Source of the DNA: Corynebacterium matruchotii
GTDB lineage: Bacteria; Actinomycetota; Actinomycetes; Mycobacteriales; Mycobacteriaceae
Direction: 5' to 3'
DNA length: 64,000 nucleotides
Assembly: GCF_011612265.2 (NCBI RefSeq)
Contig: NZ_CP050134.2
Span: 1,860,001 to 1,924,000, forward strand
Shown here: piece by piece, positions 45,681-54,421 of the stretch
Layout of the letters: each line of letters starts with the position of its first letter
Numbering within the stretch: position 1 is the first letter of the stretch
Program-made: the position numbers and the translations under genes
The notes under the pieces: model-generated
Database searches by the model: none
Told to the model about the DNA's origin: nothing
The model's input: only the letters and a program-made list of their open reading frames with translations

Positions 45681-46175
45681 ATGATACTGCCACTCTCACG
45701 GTTCACTATGACGGTTGCAGTGAGTGTCGCATTAGTTGTGATGCTCCCGTATTTCGCCTGGTTAACGTATACGTTGCAGTTGGTGGAGCCGGATATATCT
45801 GGGGCGGTCATGTCCGCGGCACGAAGGTCGACGGCCGAATCCTCCCCCACCACAAGTAGGATGGTTACTCCGCTAGCAGATGGTTCGCTGGCGGAGATTT
45901 CTTACGATGACCCGAACGCGCAGCGACTTGCGGATGCCACAGCATCGCAGGGTGGGGTACCGATCTGCGAGTGTTTACCCGACTGGGGTTCAGGTGCCAC
46001 ACTCATGTGCGATGGCACACTGCTCTACACCGCCCATTGCGTCGATTCGGTGTCGAACCCGGGCGATGACGCCACTCCTGCGCTTTCCAACCCCGATCAC
46101 CCGGAACTTATGGCTCCCCAAATAGAGCAACGGGTAGAGCAGCGTGGGGAAGGGTCATCAGAGCCCCAACAATGA
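45681..46175 (+). CDS. small membrane-anchored or secreted protein of unknown function
   Basis: A 164-residue protein with a well placed GAAAGGAG ribosome-binding site. An N-terminal hydrophobic segment (around residues 10-32, VAVSVALVVMLPYFAWLTY) is a signal or anchor. The external part has a cysteine cluster (CECLPDWGSG, LMCDGTLLYTAHC) that may form disulfides, and a polar Glu/Gln-rich tail. I do not recognise the family. It lies just past the AT-rich region, which supports an accessory nature. Confidence 0.65.
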   Translation: MILPLSRFTMTVAVSVALVVMLPYFAWLTYTLQLVEPDISGAVMSAARRSTAESSPTTSRMVTPLADGSLAEISYDDPNAQRLADATASQGGVPICECLPDWGSGATLMCDGTLLYTAHCVDSVSNPGDDATPALSNPDHPELMAPQIEQRVEQRGEGSSEPQQ

Positions 46176-46203
46176 TTGAATTTATCGGGTTTTCCTCGGT
46201 AGC

Positions 46204-46209
46204 TACACT
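46204..46209 (+). promoter_or_regulatory. -10 element of the antiporter gene, possibly leaderless
   Basis: TACACT ends 8 bp before ATG 46218, so transcription could begin at or very near the start codon. I could not place a good -35. Confidence 0.4.
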
Positions 46210-46217
46210 ATAGTGCC

Positions 46218-47470
46218 ATGGTTACCACAATGATGCCCGAGTCACATGTTGTTTTAGCTGCGGGCAATGTCGAATCGAATCCCCTGGTGTCGTTTGCCTG
46301 GATCATGGCTGCCGCAGTGATGGCACCGCTGATTTCCTGGGCGACGGGAAAACGCGTACCGGCTGTGGTACTACTCATTGGGGCGGGCATTCTTATAGGC
46401 CCGCACTGGCTGGGGTTGGCGTCCACCGAAGGTGGCGTGGGGCTATTAAAACAGTTGGGGTTGGGGATGCTCTTTCTCTTGGCCGGCTATGAGATTAACC
46501 CTGCCATGATCCGCAGCAGAGAGGGCCGCACGAGCGCAACCACCTGGTTGGTGTGCATGGGGCTGAGTTTCGCCGGGGCGTGTGCGCTTCTGCACCCCCA
46601 TAACACGTCAACGGCGGTGGTGCTGGCCATCGCATTTACGTCCACGGCCGTGGGCACGCTCATGCCCATCATGAAGCAGCAGCAGGTGCTGCACACTCCG
46701 GTGGGGCGATCGTTGTTGGTGCATGGTGCGATTGGCGAGATCTTCCCCATTTTTGCAATGGCGTTATTATTGTCGGCACGCAGCACGTGGGTAACGGCGA
46801 TTGTTTTGGCTGCGTTCTTTGTGATTGCCCTCGTGGTGGCAGCCATTCCACGGACGGTACGGTTTCTCTTGCCGTGGACCGCGCGGGCCATGGTTCTCAA
46901 TGCCGGGGCGACGAACCAAACGGTGATGCGGTTGGTGCTGTGGATGCTGGGTGTGCTCATGGCTGTCGCAGCGGTGTTCGAATTGGATGTGGTGTTGGGT
47001 GCGTTTGCGGCTGGGTTTATTTTGCGTCGTCTCGTCCCGGAGAAATTCGGCGAGGCCGTAGAGCAGCGGCTCGACATTGTTGGGTATTCGTTGCTGATTC
47101 CGGTGTTTTTTGTGTGTTCGGGAATGACGATCGACCCCCGGCTGTGGTTGATAAACCCTGGTTGTTGTGCATTTTAGTGCCGTTGATTTATGTGGTTCGG
47201 GGGCTACCGGTGCTCATTCGGGAGTTGTTCTTTACCACTGGGTCCCAATTAACAAATGTGCGGGAGAAGATCCAGCTGAGCCTCTATGCGGCAACGGCGC
47301 TTCCGATCATTGCGGCGGTCACCGAAGTGGCGGTGGAATCGCAATTATTGTCGGAGGAGAATGCGTCACTGCTGGTAGCTGCCGGTTCGGTAACGGTACT
47401 CATCTTCCCGTTTATAGCGAATATGATTCAACCAGCGGAAACTCCTGCGACTTCGCTGAGGACTTCCTAA
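46218..47470 (+). pseudogene. CPA2-type cation:proton antiporter, coding frame broken by one base
   Basis: The first frame (46218-47177, 319 residues) encodes an antiporter N-terminus with about nine hydrophobic segments (AAAVMAPLISWATGKRVPAV, LLKQLGLGMLFLLAGYEINP, VLGAFAAGFILRRLVPEKFG). It ends GMTIDPRLWLINP and stops at 47175. The remaining membrane part (LLCILVPLIYVVRGLPVLI, SLYAATALPIIAAV, LLVAAGSVTVLIFPFIANM) continues in the -1 frame to 47470. Joined, the product would be about 417 residues, a normal length. The switch sits at the heptamer A-AAC-CCT (47153-47159). Either a one-base deletion, a sequencing error or a programmed -1 frameshift is possible. Confidence 0.8.
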
Positions 47471-47594
47471 GATTCGAAACTAATGTTATTGTTGTTGACT
47501 AGTGTTACATAAGTGAAGATTTAATAGCTTTGTAAGCTTTGCGACGACGTTCCGCACCATCACCCGTCGCAATGCAACACAAGTAGGGAGACCC

Positions 47595-48611
47595 ATGTCC
47601 ATATTTTCCGCCCTGTCGCGCCGCCGATTTCTTCAAACCGCCGCACTGACCATCGCCAGCAGCTTTGCCTTCGCCGCCGCCGGCATCACCGCGCCGCAAG
47701 CATTCGCTCTCGGACCCGTCCTGGGAACCGTCATCGACTACGCTGCCGGCGTACCAGACGGCAGCACCATCAAAGAAGCCGGCCACCTCGGCTCTGTCCG
47801 ATACGTATCCCAACGCCGCCCCGGCGCGGAATGGATGCTCGGCAAGCCCGTCACCATAGAGGAAACCAAAGACCAGGCCGCCAACGGCCTCAAGGTCGCC
47901 TCCATATACCAGTTCGGCAAGGACGAAACCGCCGACTGGAAACAAGGTGCCGCGGGTGCCGCAGTGCACGCCCCCCAGGCCATCCAGCTGCATACTGCCG
48001 CCGGTGGTCCCAAGGGCCGGCCCATCTATGTGGCTATCGACGACAATCCGTCCCGGGAAGAATACGATAATCAGATCCGCCCTTATCTCAAGGCCTTCGA
48101 TGAGATCCTCAAGAGTCAGGGCTACACCATGGGCGTGTATGCCAACTACGGCACTATTGATTGGGCAATCCAGGATGGCCTTGGCTCCTATTTCTGGCAG
48201 CATGATTGGGGTTCTAACGGGCAGATTCACCCGCGGGTTACGTTGCACCAGGTGGCTGGCGAAACCGAGAACCTCGATGGTATTGAGGTTGATGTCAATG
48301 ATGTGTATGCGGAAGACTGGGGCCAGTGGACACCCGGCCAGGCGGATACCCCCACCCCCAGTGGGCAGACCACTGCCAATAGTGGCAATGTGAAACTGCC
48401 TTCGGGTGCGAGCGGGAATGCGAAAAATAATCAGTCAAGTGCTACCCTTCCGCAAACGTTGGCCGGCAAAAATCTGGATGCTAAAACCATCCGGCAGCTG
48501 GGTAATTCGGTGAATAGTATTTCCAGCAAGCTACCGGTTGGGCAGCAAATCGTTCTGCCTTCGGAAGAGCAGATCAATATGATTTTGCAGATCGCCAAGT
48601 CGTCGAGTTAA
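47595..48611 (+). CDS. Tat-secreted DUF1906 glycoside-hydrolase-like protein (Rv2525c-like)
   Basis: A 338-residue protein with a twin-arginine signal (LSRRRFLQTAALTIASS, Arg 9-11), cleaved around residue 37-39. The DUF1906 domain (around 40-235) has TVIDYAAGVPDG near its start, GRPIYVAIDDNPSREEYD with acidic residues at a likely active site, and GIEVDVNDVYAEDW at the end. A Gly/Ser/Asn-rich linker leads to a helical C-terminus. M. tuberculosis Rv2525c is the known relative, Tat-exported and linked to cell-wall homeostasis. A terminator follows directly. Confidence 0.9.
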   Translation: MSIFSALSRRRFLQTAALTIASSFAFAAAGITAPQAFALGPVLGTVIDYAAGVPDGSTIKEAGHLGSVRYVSQRRPGAEWMLGKPVTIEETKDQAANGLKVASIYQFGKDETADWKQGAAGAAVHAPQAIQLHTAAGGPKGRPIYVAIDDNPSREEYDNQIRPYLKAFDEILKSQGYTMGVYANYGTIDWAIQDGLGSYFWQHDWGSNGQIHPRVTLHQVAGETENLDGIEVDVNDVYAEDWGQWTPGQADTPTPSGQTTANSGNVKLPSGASGNAKNNQSSATLPQTLAGKNLDAKTIRQLGNSVNSISSKLPVGQQIVLPSEEQINMILQIAKSSS

Positions 48612-48616
48612 CCGGT

Positions 48617-48648
48617 AGCCCACCGACTAGTAATCGGTGGGCTCTTTC
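48617..48648. terminator. bidirectional terminator between DUF1906 gene and lipoprotein gene
   Basis: AGCCCACCGA and TCGGTGGGCT form a perfect 10-bp stem around CTAGTAA. It overlaps the stop codon of the leftward lipoprotein gene. Confidence 0.8.
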
Positions 48649-49583
48649 GTCGCCGTGGTTGTGGCTGTTTTGGTCACGGCCGCGGTTTTTGTGTTGGCGG
48701 TTCCAGAAGCCGCGCGGCTCGTTAAGGTGGCGGATGTTGAAGTTGCGGACGTGGTTTCCGACGCCGATGGTTTTTCGGTTTCGGTCGGGTATGGTTTACC
48801 CTCGCCTAAAACCTGGTATTTCATCATGTCGGTGAGCGTGGTTTTCGACGTATTCACCGCACCCACGGCCACGAAATCAGACCCGTAACCGGCCGAAAAG
48901 TATTCCTTGTTTTCGTCGCTTTCGGCGGTCTGGCTGCCGATGATGTTCGGCAATACGCCGCTGCCGTAGTTTTGTTGCGGGTTGAGGCTTTGTCGTTCCC
49001 GCATGACGGCCAACAGCGTGGCGTCGGGTTCCCGGTCAAGTAGTTGACCAAGGAAATACGCCACATCATACGAACTGGTTTGCGAATACGCCCAGTAGTT
49101 ATTGGCGGTTGTGGCGTCTAACTGGTATTTGTCTGCCACCCACGAGATGGAATTGGGGAACACCGAATAGAGTTCGTCGGTGATGGCATTATCATCATGA
49201 AGCAGCATGCGCCGGGCTTGTTCCCGTTCTTTTTCCCCGCCCTTCGTGAACGCGTAGTGCCCAATAAATAGTCGAACTATGCCTTGGGCGCGGCGGGAAT
49301 TGCGTTCATTGGTGGAGCCTACGTGTTTGCCCGTCCGCAAATTCACGTAGGTGTATTGGTACGGCAGGTGATCGAAGGTGCGTTTCGCCTGTTTTTTGTA
49401 TTCAAAGCCCTGAAGCGACAGGCCGGGTGTGCGGTCGACGTCGGCAAGCTCTTCAGGGGATTTCAGCACCACGTTCGTGATGTCGGTGGTGATCGATCTG
49501 CCGCAGCCCGTGACCAGTAGTGCGCTACACACCACCGCGGTGGTGACGGCTCGGGAATAACTACTCGCAGATCTACTGGGCAT
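48627..49583 (-). CDS. lipoprotein of unknown function
   Basis: A 318-residue protein with a lipoprotein signal ending in the lipobox LLVTGC (Cys27), so it should be anchored on the outer face of the membrane. The folded part (around 60-265) includes NSISWVADKYQLDATTANNY and YDVAYFLGQLLDREPDATL, vaguely reminiscent of serine beta-lactamase-like folds in corynebacterial secreted proteins, though I cannot point to an S-x-x-K motif. The last 50 residues are a Thr/Ser/Ala-rich tail. Function unknown. Confidence 0.75.
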   Translation of the reverse strand: MPSRSASSYSRAVTTAVVCSALLVTGCGRSITTDITNVVLKSPEELADVDRTPGLSLQGFEYKKQAKRTFDHLPYQYTYVNLRTGKHVGSTNERNSRRAQGIVRLFIGHYAFTKGGEKEREQARRMLLHDDNAITDELYSVFPNSISWVADKYQLDATTANNYWAYSQTSSYDVAYFLGQLLDREPDATLLAVMRERQSLNPQQNYGSGVLPNIIGSQTAESDENKEYFSAGYGSDFVAVGAVNTSKTTLTDMMKYQVLGEGKPYPTETEKPSASETTSATSTSATLTSRAASGTANTKTAAVTKTATTTATKEPTDY

Positions 49584-49667
49584 GCGCTAAATTCTAGCGC
49601 CCCACCGTGAAAAAAGCGTGGTTATGTTTGAGTTATCTTTCTCTTCGGCATCATTTATTATGCAAGC

Positions 49668-50492
49668 ATGAAGATAATCCCGGCCTCCCGCTCACTTGTC
49701 ATGGTATATTGGCTGGTCCTTTCAGGTTACGCCTATGGTTTAGGGCTGGGGTTGCGATTAGTCACACCATATTTGGATGCGCTTATTTTTATGCTCCTGG
49801 TGGTTGGGTCCATCATTATGGTGCCGATCCTCATGCTGCTTGGTGTGGTTCTTTACGTGTTTCCTAGTGCTTCGCCTACCATATGGCGGGATATTCGGGT
49901 TCCCTTCGGGTATTTTTGGTTTGGTGTTGTCATGCAGGTGTGGTTTCTGCCGGACGCTAATTTTTATGAGGACTACACCCACCCAATGGTTGCCCTCTTG
50001 AGCGCGATTTTTAGGGTCAGCCCAACGGTGTGCCATTATGTGCTGGCCATGGTATTCTTCGGCCTTTGCGCCGCGAGTTACGGCAGGATACTCATTGTTG
50101 GTCGACAGGTCCCACGTGTCAATACCCCGGTGGTCCCGGATTATCGGGTTGGTCCTACCTGGTGGTGGGTGGGATTGTCGATAATCATTCCCATTGCCAC
50201 TGTCTGCATATCCCCAATGCATCAGCTGTCGAGGGTGGTGTTTTGGGAGGTGGGAATCCTCGTGCCTTTGGGCCTGGGGTTCCTCCTGTTTCCCGCCCAT
50301 GAACCAATGCTTTCCCGCATCAAGATGCCGCTTGCGTGTTTTTGGGCGGTGATTGTTGCGGCTAACCTTGCGTGGCCACAGCCGTGGGGCGTCGCCGGAT
50401 GTGCGGTCATGGCTGTGGCTTGCTGGGTTTGGGTCATCTGCCGTGGAAGATGGGGGCGCGCCGCTCGGCGCGGGCCTGTTTCGCTTCCTTGA
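49668..50492 (+). CDS. multi-pass membrane protein of unknown function
   Basis: A 274-residue hydrophobic protein with about eight membrane segments (for example LIFMLLVVGSIIMVPILMLL, YVLAMVFFGLCAASYGRIL, WWWVGLSIIIPIATVCI, VGILVPLGLGFLLF, ACFWAVIVAANLAW) and a basic C-terminal end (RGRWGRAARRGP). I recognise no family. Its last 59 bp overlap the convergent echA6 gene, which is unusual and may mean that its true end differs or that it was recently extended. Confidence 0.65.
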   Translation: MKIIPASRSLVMVYWLVLSGYAYGLGLGLRLVTPYLDALIFMLLVVGSIIMVPILMLLGVVLYVFPSASPTIWRDIRVPFGYFWFGVVMQVWFLPDANFYEDYTHPMVALLSAIFRVSPTVCHYVLAMVFFGLCAASYGRILIVGRQVPRVNTPVVPDYRVGPTWWWVGLSIIIPIATVCISPMHQLSRVVFWEVGILVPLGLGFLLFPAHEPMLSRIKMPLACFWAVIVAANLAWPQPWGVAGCAVMAVACWVWVICRGRWGRAARRGPVSLP

Positions 50493-51249
50493 TGTCGGTG
50501 CTGGACCAGCAGGCGTCGAAAAGCGCCTGGGCGTCAGCGCTGAGCTGGTAGGTTGCGTCCTGCGCATTGAGCGCCGTCTTGAGCTGTTGCATGGCCAGCG
50601 GCGCCAAGCGGGACACCTCGTAGGCGAATTCCTCAGCCTGGGTGGGATTTTTCACCGGGATGATAAACCCCACGGCGGCGGCCTGGCTGGCGGTCACCCG
50701 CTGGTTAGCGATCAGCATATTCCTGGCGAGCGCCCCGCCCAACAGGTTTTGGGCTCGATGAATGGTCCACCCATCGAGCGCGAAGCCCAGCGAGGCAACC
50801 GGCACTCTAAACCATGCTTTATCGCCGGCAACCCGCAGGTCGCAGGCCAAGGCCAGTTGGGTTCCCGCACCAATCACCGGGCCGTGAATATCCGCAATAA
50901 CCGGGACCGGGGCGGACACAATGGCCCGCAGCATGCTAAATAGCGCCTCGTGGAAATCGTCACTATACACGCCGGCGGAAATCGTGCCTCCGATCGTGTG
51001 TTCGGATGCGGCACCCAGGTCGGCGCCGGCACAAAACGCCGGACCCTGAGCCCGGATCACAATGATCCGGGTGGTGGGCATACCATTGAGTTCGTTGGCG
51101 GTATCAGTCACCGCCTGGATTTCCTGGGTGAGCAGCCGGCACATTTCGGCGGTCAATGCGTTACGTTTCGCCGGACGGTTCAGGGTGAGAACAGTGATGT
51201 TGTGTTCGGTTGTGCTCAATACCAAGGGTTCGGGGAGGGTCATAGTCAT
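50434..51249 (-). CDS. echA6: EchA6-like non-catalytic enoyl-CoA hydratase/isomerase family protein
   Basis: A 271-residue crotonase-fold protein. The oxyanion regions are present (AFCAGADLGAAS; GPVIGAGTQLALACDLRV). Both usual catalytic glutamates are absent: Q131 stands where GGGxE is expected, and V151 follows P150 where PE is expected. The pattern GTQLALACDLRV...LGFALDGWTIHRA matches M. tuberculosis EchA6 as I recall it, a non-enzymatic fatty acyl-CoA carrier linked to mycolic acid synthesis. It lies downstream of an aldo/keto reductase and near accD3, as echA6 lies beside accD3 in M. tuberculosis. Confidence 0.85.
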   Translation of the reverse strand: MTMTLPEPLVLSTTEHNITVLTLNRPAKRNALTAEMCRLLTQEIQAVTDTANELNGMPTTRIIVIRAQGPAFCAGADLGAASEHTIGGTISAGVYSDDFHEALFSMLRAIVSAPVPVIADIHGPVIGAGTQLALACDLRVAGDKAWFRVPVASLGFALDGWTIHRAQNLLGGALARNMLIANQRVTASQAAAVGFIIPVKNPTQAEEFAYEVSRLAPLAMQQLKTALNAQDATYQLSADAQALFDACWSSTDIKEAKQARAERRAPIFHGR

Positions 51250-51277
51250 AGAAAATCGGTTTTCCTTATGCGACTAG

Positions 51278-52165
51278 TTATTTCTGTGTGGTTGGGGTCC
51301 CGCCCACATCGTCGCCGGGGAACACGTCAGGGTCGGCGTAGCGGCGGCCACTACCTGGCCCATCGTCGAGCTGCAAGATGCGGGACATTTCGGATTCGGA
51401 TAGCTCAAAGTTGAAGATCTCAATGTTTTCCTCCTGGCGGGTGGCGGTCGCCGACTTCGGCACCGAGGAGGCGCCCAGCTGGTAGATCCACCGCAACGCC
51501 ACCTGCGCCGGGGTGACCCCGTACTTGTCGGCGATATCGACCAACAGGCCGGTGTGGTTCACGTCCCCCTGCGCCAACGGGGACCAGGCTTCCGTGAGCA
51601 CCCCCAGTTGGGCGTGGGTTTCTCGCAGTTCAGCCTGGGAAAACCCTGGGTGCAGTTCCACCTGGTTGATGGTGGGCACAATGCCGGTTTTTTCCTGCAC
51701 TTCCCGCAACTGGTCACCGTTGTAGTTCGCCACGGCAATGGACCGCACATCGCCCAAACCTTGAAGCGTGCTCAATGCCGCAAACCGTTCCACATAGCGG
51801 CCGGTACTGGGGCATGGCCAGTGCACCATGTAGCAGTCCAGATAGTCTAATCCTAGGTTGGTGAGTGACGCTCGGAAAGCTGCCTGCACCTCGTGGTCAC
51901 TTTGCTGGTCATTCCATACTTTTGAGGTGATAAAGAGTTCTTCGCGGGTGACGTCCCCGGCGCTGATGGCGTCGTGAATGGCCCGGCCGATATCGGCTTC
52001 ATTCTGATAGAACGCGGCGGTATCAATATGCCGGTAACCAGTGTCAATGGCGCTGCGGACCGCGGTAATAACCTCATCGCCCTGCATTTGCCAGGTGCCC
52101 AGGCCCACTGCCGGCACCTCTACACCATCATTGAGGGTAAACGTTGGAACATATTTTTCAGACAT
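51278..52165 (-). CDS. aldo/keto reductase
   Basis: A 295-residue NADPH-dependent oxidoreductase of the 2,5-diketo-gluconate reductase type. Catalytic tetrad sites are visible: Asp and Tyr in YRHIDTAAFYQNEADIG, Lys in FITSKVWND, His in YMVHWPCPS. NADP-binding elements include the C-terminal SSVPKSATATRQEENIEIF. Substrate unknown; typical roles are detoxification of aldehydes such as methylglyoxal. It precedes echA6 by 28 bp on the same strand and is divergent from accD3. Confidence 0.92.
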   Translation of the reverse strand: MSEKYVPTFTLNDGVEVPAVGLGTWQMQGDEVITAVRSAIDTGYRHIDTAAFYQNEADIGRAIHDAISAGDVTREELFITSKVWNDQQSDHEVQAAFRASLTNLGLDYLDCYMVHWPCPSTGRYVERFAALSTLQGLGDVRSIAVANYNGDQLREVQEKTGIVPTINQVELHPGFSQAELRETHAQLGVLTEAWSPLAQGDVNHTGLLVDIADKYGVTPAQVALRWIYQLGASSVPKSATATRQEENIEIFNFELSESEMSRILQLDDGPGSGRRYADPDVFPGDDVGGTPTTQK

Positions 52166-52254
52166 ACCCTACTTTCTACCCCTTTTTGTGGTGGAAAGTC
52201 GGGATTATCGCCAAAATATCCCACCGGGGGTAACGTCCCCATTAGGGTTTAACC

Positions 52255-53778
52255 ATGACCCATATCACTGCGCAACAACTTATCGACGAAGTCCTCGACC
52301 CTCACACCTTCCAGTCCTGGGATGAAACCCCACACTATGGCACCATCAGCGACGACTACCAGGCGGCCATCGACCGGGCTAAAACCAAATCCGGTGTCGA
52401 CGAAGCCGTTATCACCGGCGAAGGCATGATCTCTGGCACCAGAGTCGCCTTTGTCCTCAGCGAATTCACCTTCTTGGGCGGCTCCATTGGGGCGGCCACC
52501 GCCCGGCGCATCATCACCGCAATCCACCGGGCCACCGCCGAACAACTACCACTGCTCATCTCCCCATCCTCCGGCGGCACCCGCATGCAGGAAGGCACCC
52601 CCGCATTCGCCCTCATGGTATCCATCACCACCGCCGTCTACCGGCACAAAGACGCCCACCTGCCCTTCATCGTATACCTGCGCAACCCCACCACCGGCGG
52701 GGTCATGGCATCCTGGGGATCCGCCGGGCACATCACCTTCGCCGAACCCGGTGCCCTCCTCGGTTTCCTGGGGCCGCGCGTCGTCGAACTCACCACCGGT
52801 AAAACCATCCCCACCGGCATCCAACAAGGCGAGCACCTGGCGCAACACGGCGTTATCGACGGTGTTATTTCCCCCAAACAACTACGGGCGGCCGTCCAAA
52901 AACTCGCCGAGGTGCTTCTCGCCCCCGCCAGCCGCAATAGGCCCGCAACACAATCCACATCGCAACAACTGCAACAGACTCAACCCGCCATCAGCGCCTG
53001 GGACGCCATCACTGCCACCCGCCGCGCCGACCGCCCCGGACTGCAGCACCTCCTCGTGGCACTGGGATCCGACAATGTTATCGAACTCTCCGGCTCCGGT
53101 GACGGGCGGATCTCCCCCGCGGTCAAGGTAGCACTCACCCGCATCGCCAACCGGCCGGTGGTCATCATCGGCCAAGACCGTCACCACCAACCCCCACACG
53201 CCGAAACGGAACTTGGGCCCGCAGCCCTACGATTCGCCCGCCGCGGCATCACCCTGGCGCACTCTCTCCAAATCCCCCTGGTGTCCATTATCGACACCCC
53301 CGGCGCGGAACTATCCGCTGCTGCCGAGGAACAAGCCATGGCCGGCTCCATCGCCCGCACCCTCGGCGAGCTTGTCGACGTCGATGTGCCCACCGTGTCA
53401 GTCATCCTCGGCCAAGGCTGCGGCGGTGGTGCCCTGGCGATGCTGCCCGCGGACAAAGTATTGGCGGCCGCCCACGGTTGGCTCTCCCCACTGCCCCCGG
53501 AGGGAGCATCCGCTATCATTTACCGGGACACCGCCCATGCCCCAGCAATGATGGAAAACCAGGGGGTGTCCGCGCAGGCACTTGTATCGTCTGGAATCAT
53601 CGACGGCATCATCCCGGAAACCCCCGACGCCAGCGACGAACCCACAACGTTCATTAACCGGGTTATCGACCACATTGGCCAAACGCTGTGGGAATTAGAA
53701 ACCCACCCCACCCGGGTCGGCCGGGAACAGCGTTTCCGGCACTACGAACAACTCGCCGACTCCCTCACCACGGCCTAA
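52255..53778 (+). CDS. accD3: acetyl-CoA carboxylase carboxyltransferase, fused beta and alpha subunits (AccD3/AccDA)
   Basis: A 507-residue protein. The N-terminal half (around 1-235) is beta-subunit-like (ISGTRVAFVLSEFTFLGGSI, LISPSSGGTRMQEG, HLPFIVYLRNPTTGGVMASW, GALLGFLGPRVVELTTGKTI). The C-terminal half (around 250-505) is alpha-like (ARRGITLAHSLQIPLVSIID, GCGGGALAMLPADKVLAA, GIIDGIIPE). No N-terminal zinc finger is present, unlike E. coli AccD. It transfers carboxyl from biotin to acyl-CoA for fatty acid synthesis. It is convergent with fkpA across a strong hairpin. Confidence 0.9.
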   Translation: MTHITAQQLIDEVLDPHTFQSWDETPHYGTISDDYQAAIDRAKTKSGVDEAVITGEGMISGTRVAFVLSEFTFLGGSIGAATARRIITAIHRATAEQLPLLISPSSGGTRMQEGTPAFALMVSITTAVYRHKDAHLPFIVYLRNPTTGGVMASWGSAGHITFAEPGALLGFLGPRVVELTTGKTIPTGIQQGEHLAQHGVIDGVISPKQLRAAVQKLAEVLLAPASRNRPATQSTSQQLQQTQPAISAWDAITATRRADRPGLQHLLVALGSDNVIELSGSGDGRISPAVKVALTRIANRPVVIIGQDRHHQPPHAETELGPAALRFARRGITLAHSLQIPLVSIIDTPGAELSAAAEEQAMAGSIARTLGELVDVDVPTVSVILGQGCGGGALAMLPADKVLAAAHGWLSPLPPEGASAIIYRDTAHAPAMMENQGVSAQALVSSGIIDGIIPETPDASDEPTTFINRVIDHIGQTLWELETHPTRVGREQRFRHYEQLADSLTTA

Positions 53779-53789
53779 AACCCGCAACG

Positions 53790-53815
53790 GCCCCGACCCG
53801 GAAACCGGGCGGGGC
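53790..53815. terminator. hairpin between accD3 and FKBP gene
   Basis: GCCCCG-a-CCCGG pairs with CCGGG-CGGGGC (11 pairs, one bulge) around AAA. No clear T run on either side, so termination could be weak or factor-assisted. Confidence 0.6.
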
Positions 53816-53839
53816 GCGTCGACAAGCTTCAACCTGCGG

Positions 53840-54196
53840 TTATACTGCCAGCAAGTCAATAACGAACACCAGTGTGCGGCCGGAAAGCGGATGCCCACCA
53901 CCTTCCGGACCATAGGCGGCCTCCGGTGGTATGACCAGCTGGCGGCGGCCCCCCACTCTCATACCAACAATGCCTTCCTGCCACCCGGCTATGAGATTAG
54001 ACAGGGGAAACTCGATAGGCTCACCACGATCCCAGGAAGAGTCAAACTCCTGCCCGGAATCGAAATCAACACCAACGTAGTGCACTTTAACCATACCGTT
54101 AGCCTGGGCTTCGTCACCATCGCCAACAGTGATATCCGTAATCACAACATCGTCCGGCTTAGGGCCGGTTGGCCGTTCAATTACTGGCTTCTCCAT
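53840..54196 (-). CDS. fkpA: FKBP-type peptidyl-prolyl cis-trans isomerase
   Basis: A 118-residue single FKBP domain with MVKVHYVGVDFDSGQEFDSS, GEPIEFPLSNLIAGWQEGIV and GGRRQLVIPPEAAYGPEGGG, ending LVFVIDLLAV. No signal peptide is present, so it is cytoplasmic. It speeds proline isomerisation in protein folding. It lies downstream of gltA on the same strand (225-bp gap), the order I recall from C. glutamicum. Confidence 0.95.
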   Translation of the reverse strand: MEKPVIERPTGPKPDDVVITDITVGDGDEAQANGMVKVHYVGVDFDSGQEFDSSWDRGEPIEFPLSNLIAGWQEGIVGMRVGGRRQLVIPPEAAYGPEGGGHPLSGRTLVFVIDLLAV

Positions 54197-54421
54197 GCGG
54201 GGTGAAACTCCTTTGGAATCATCGTGATGTGTAGATGTGACGTAACCGATACAGCGAACGGCTACGAAAGTCCCACACTATTGTAATGGGTTATTGCATA
54301 ACCGACCTGATTATGCAGCTCACAGCTCACACAACCACCTAGATCATGCACCCATTACGGGGTATAACCGCGGGAATAGATCATCACCATTCACACCACG
54401 AATGCCCCGCACAGCCGATTA

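Noticed and set aside
45681..46175. Possible second Excalibur or trypsin-like domain (TAHC motif in LLYTAHC)
   Set aside because: TAHC resembles the His site of trypsin-like proteases, but the protein is far too short and lacks Asp and Ser motifs.
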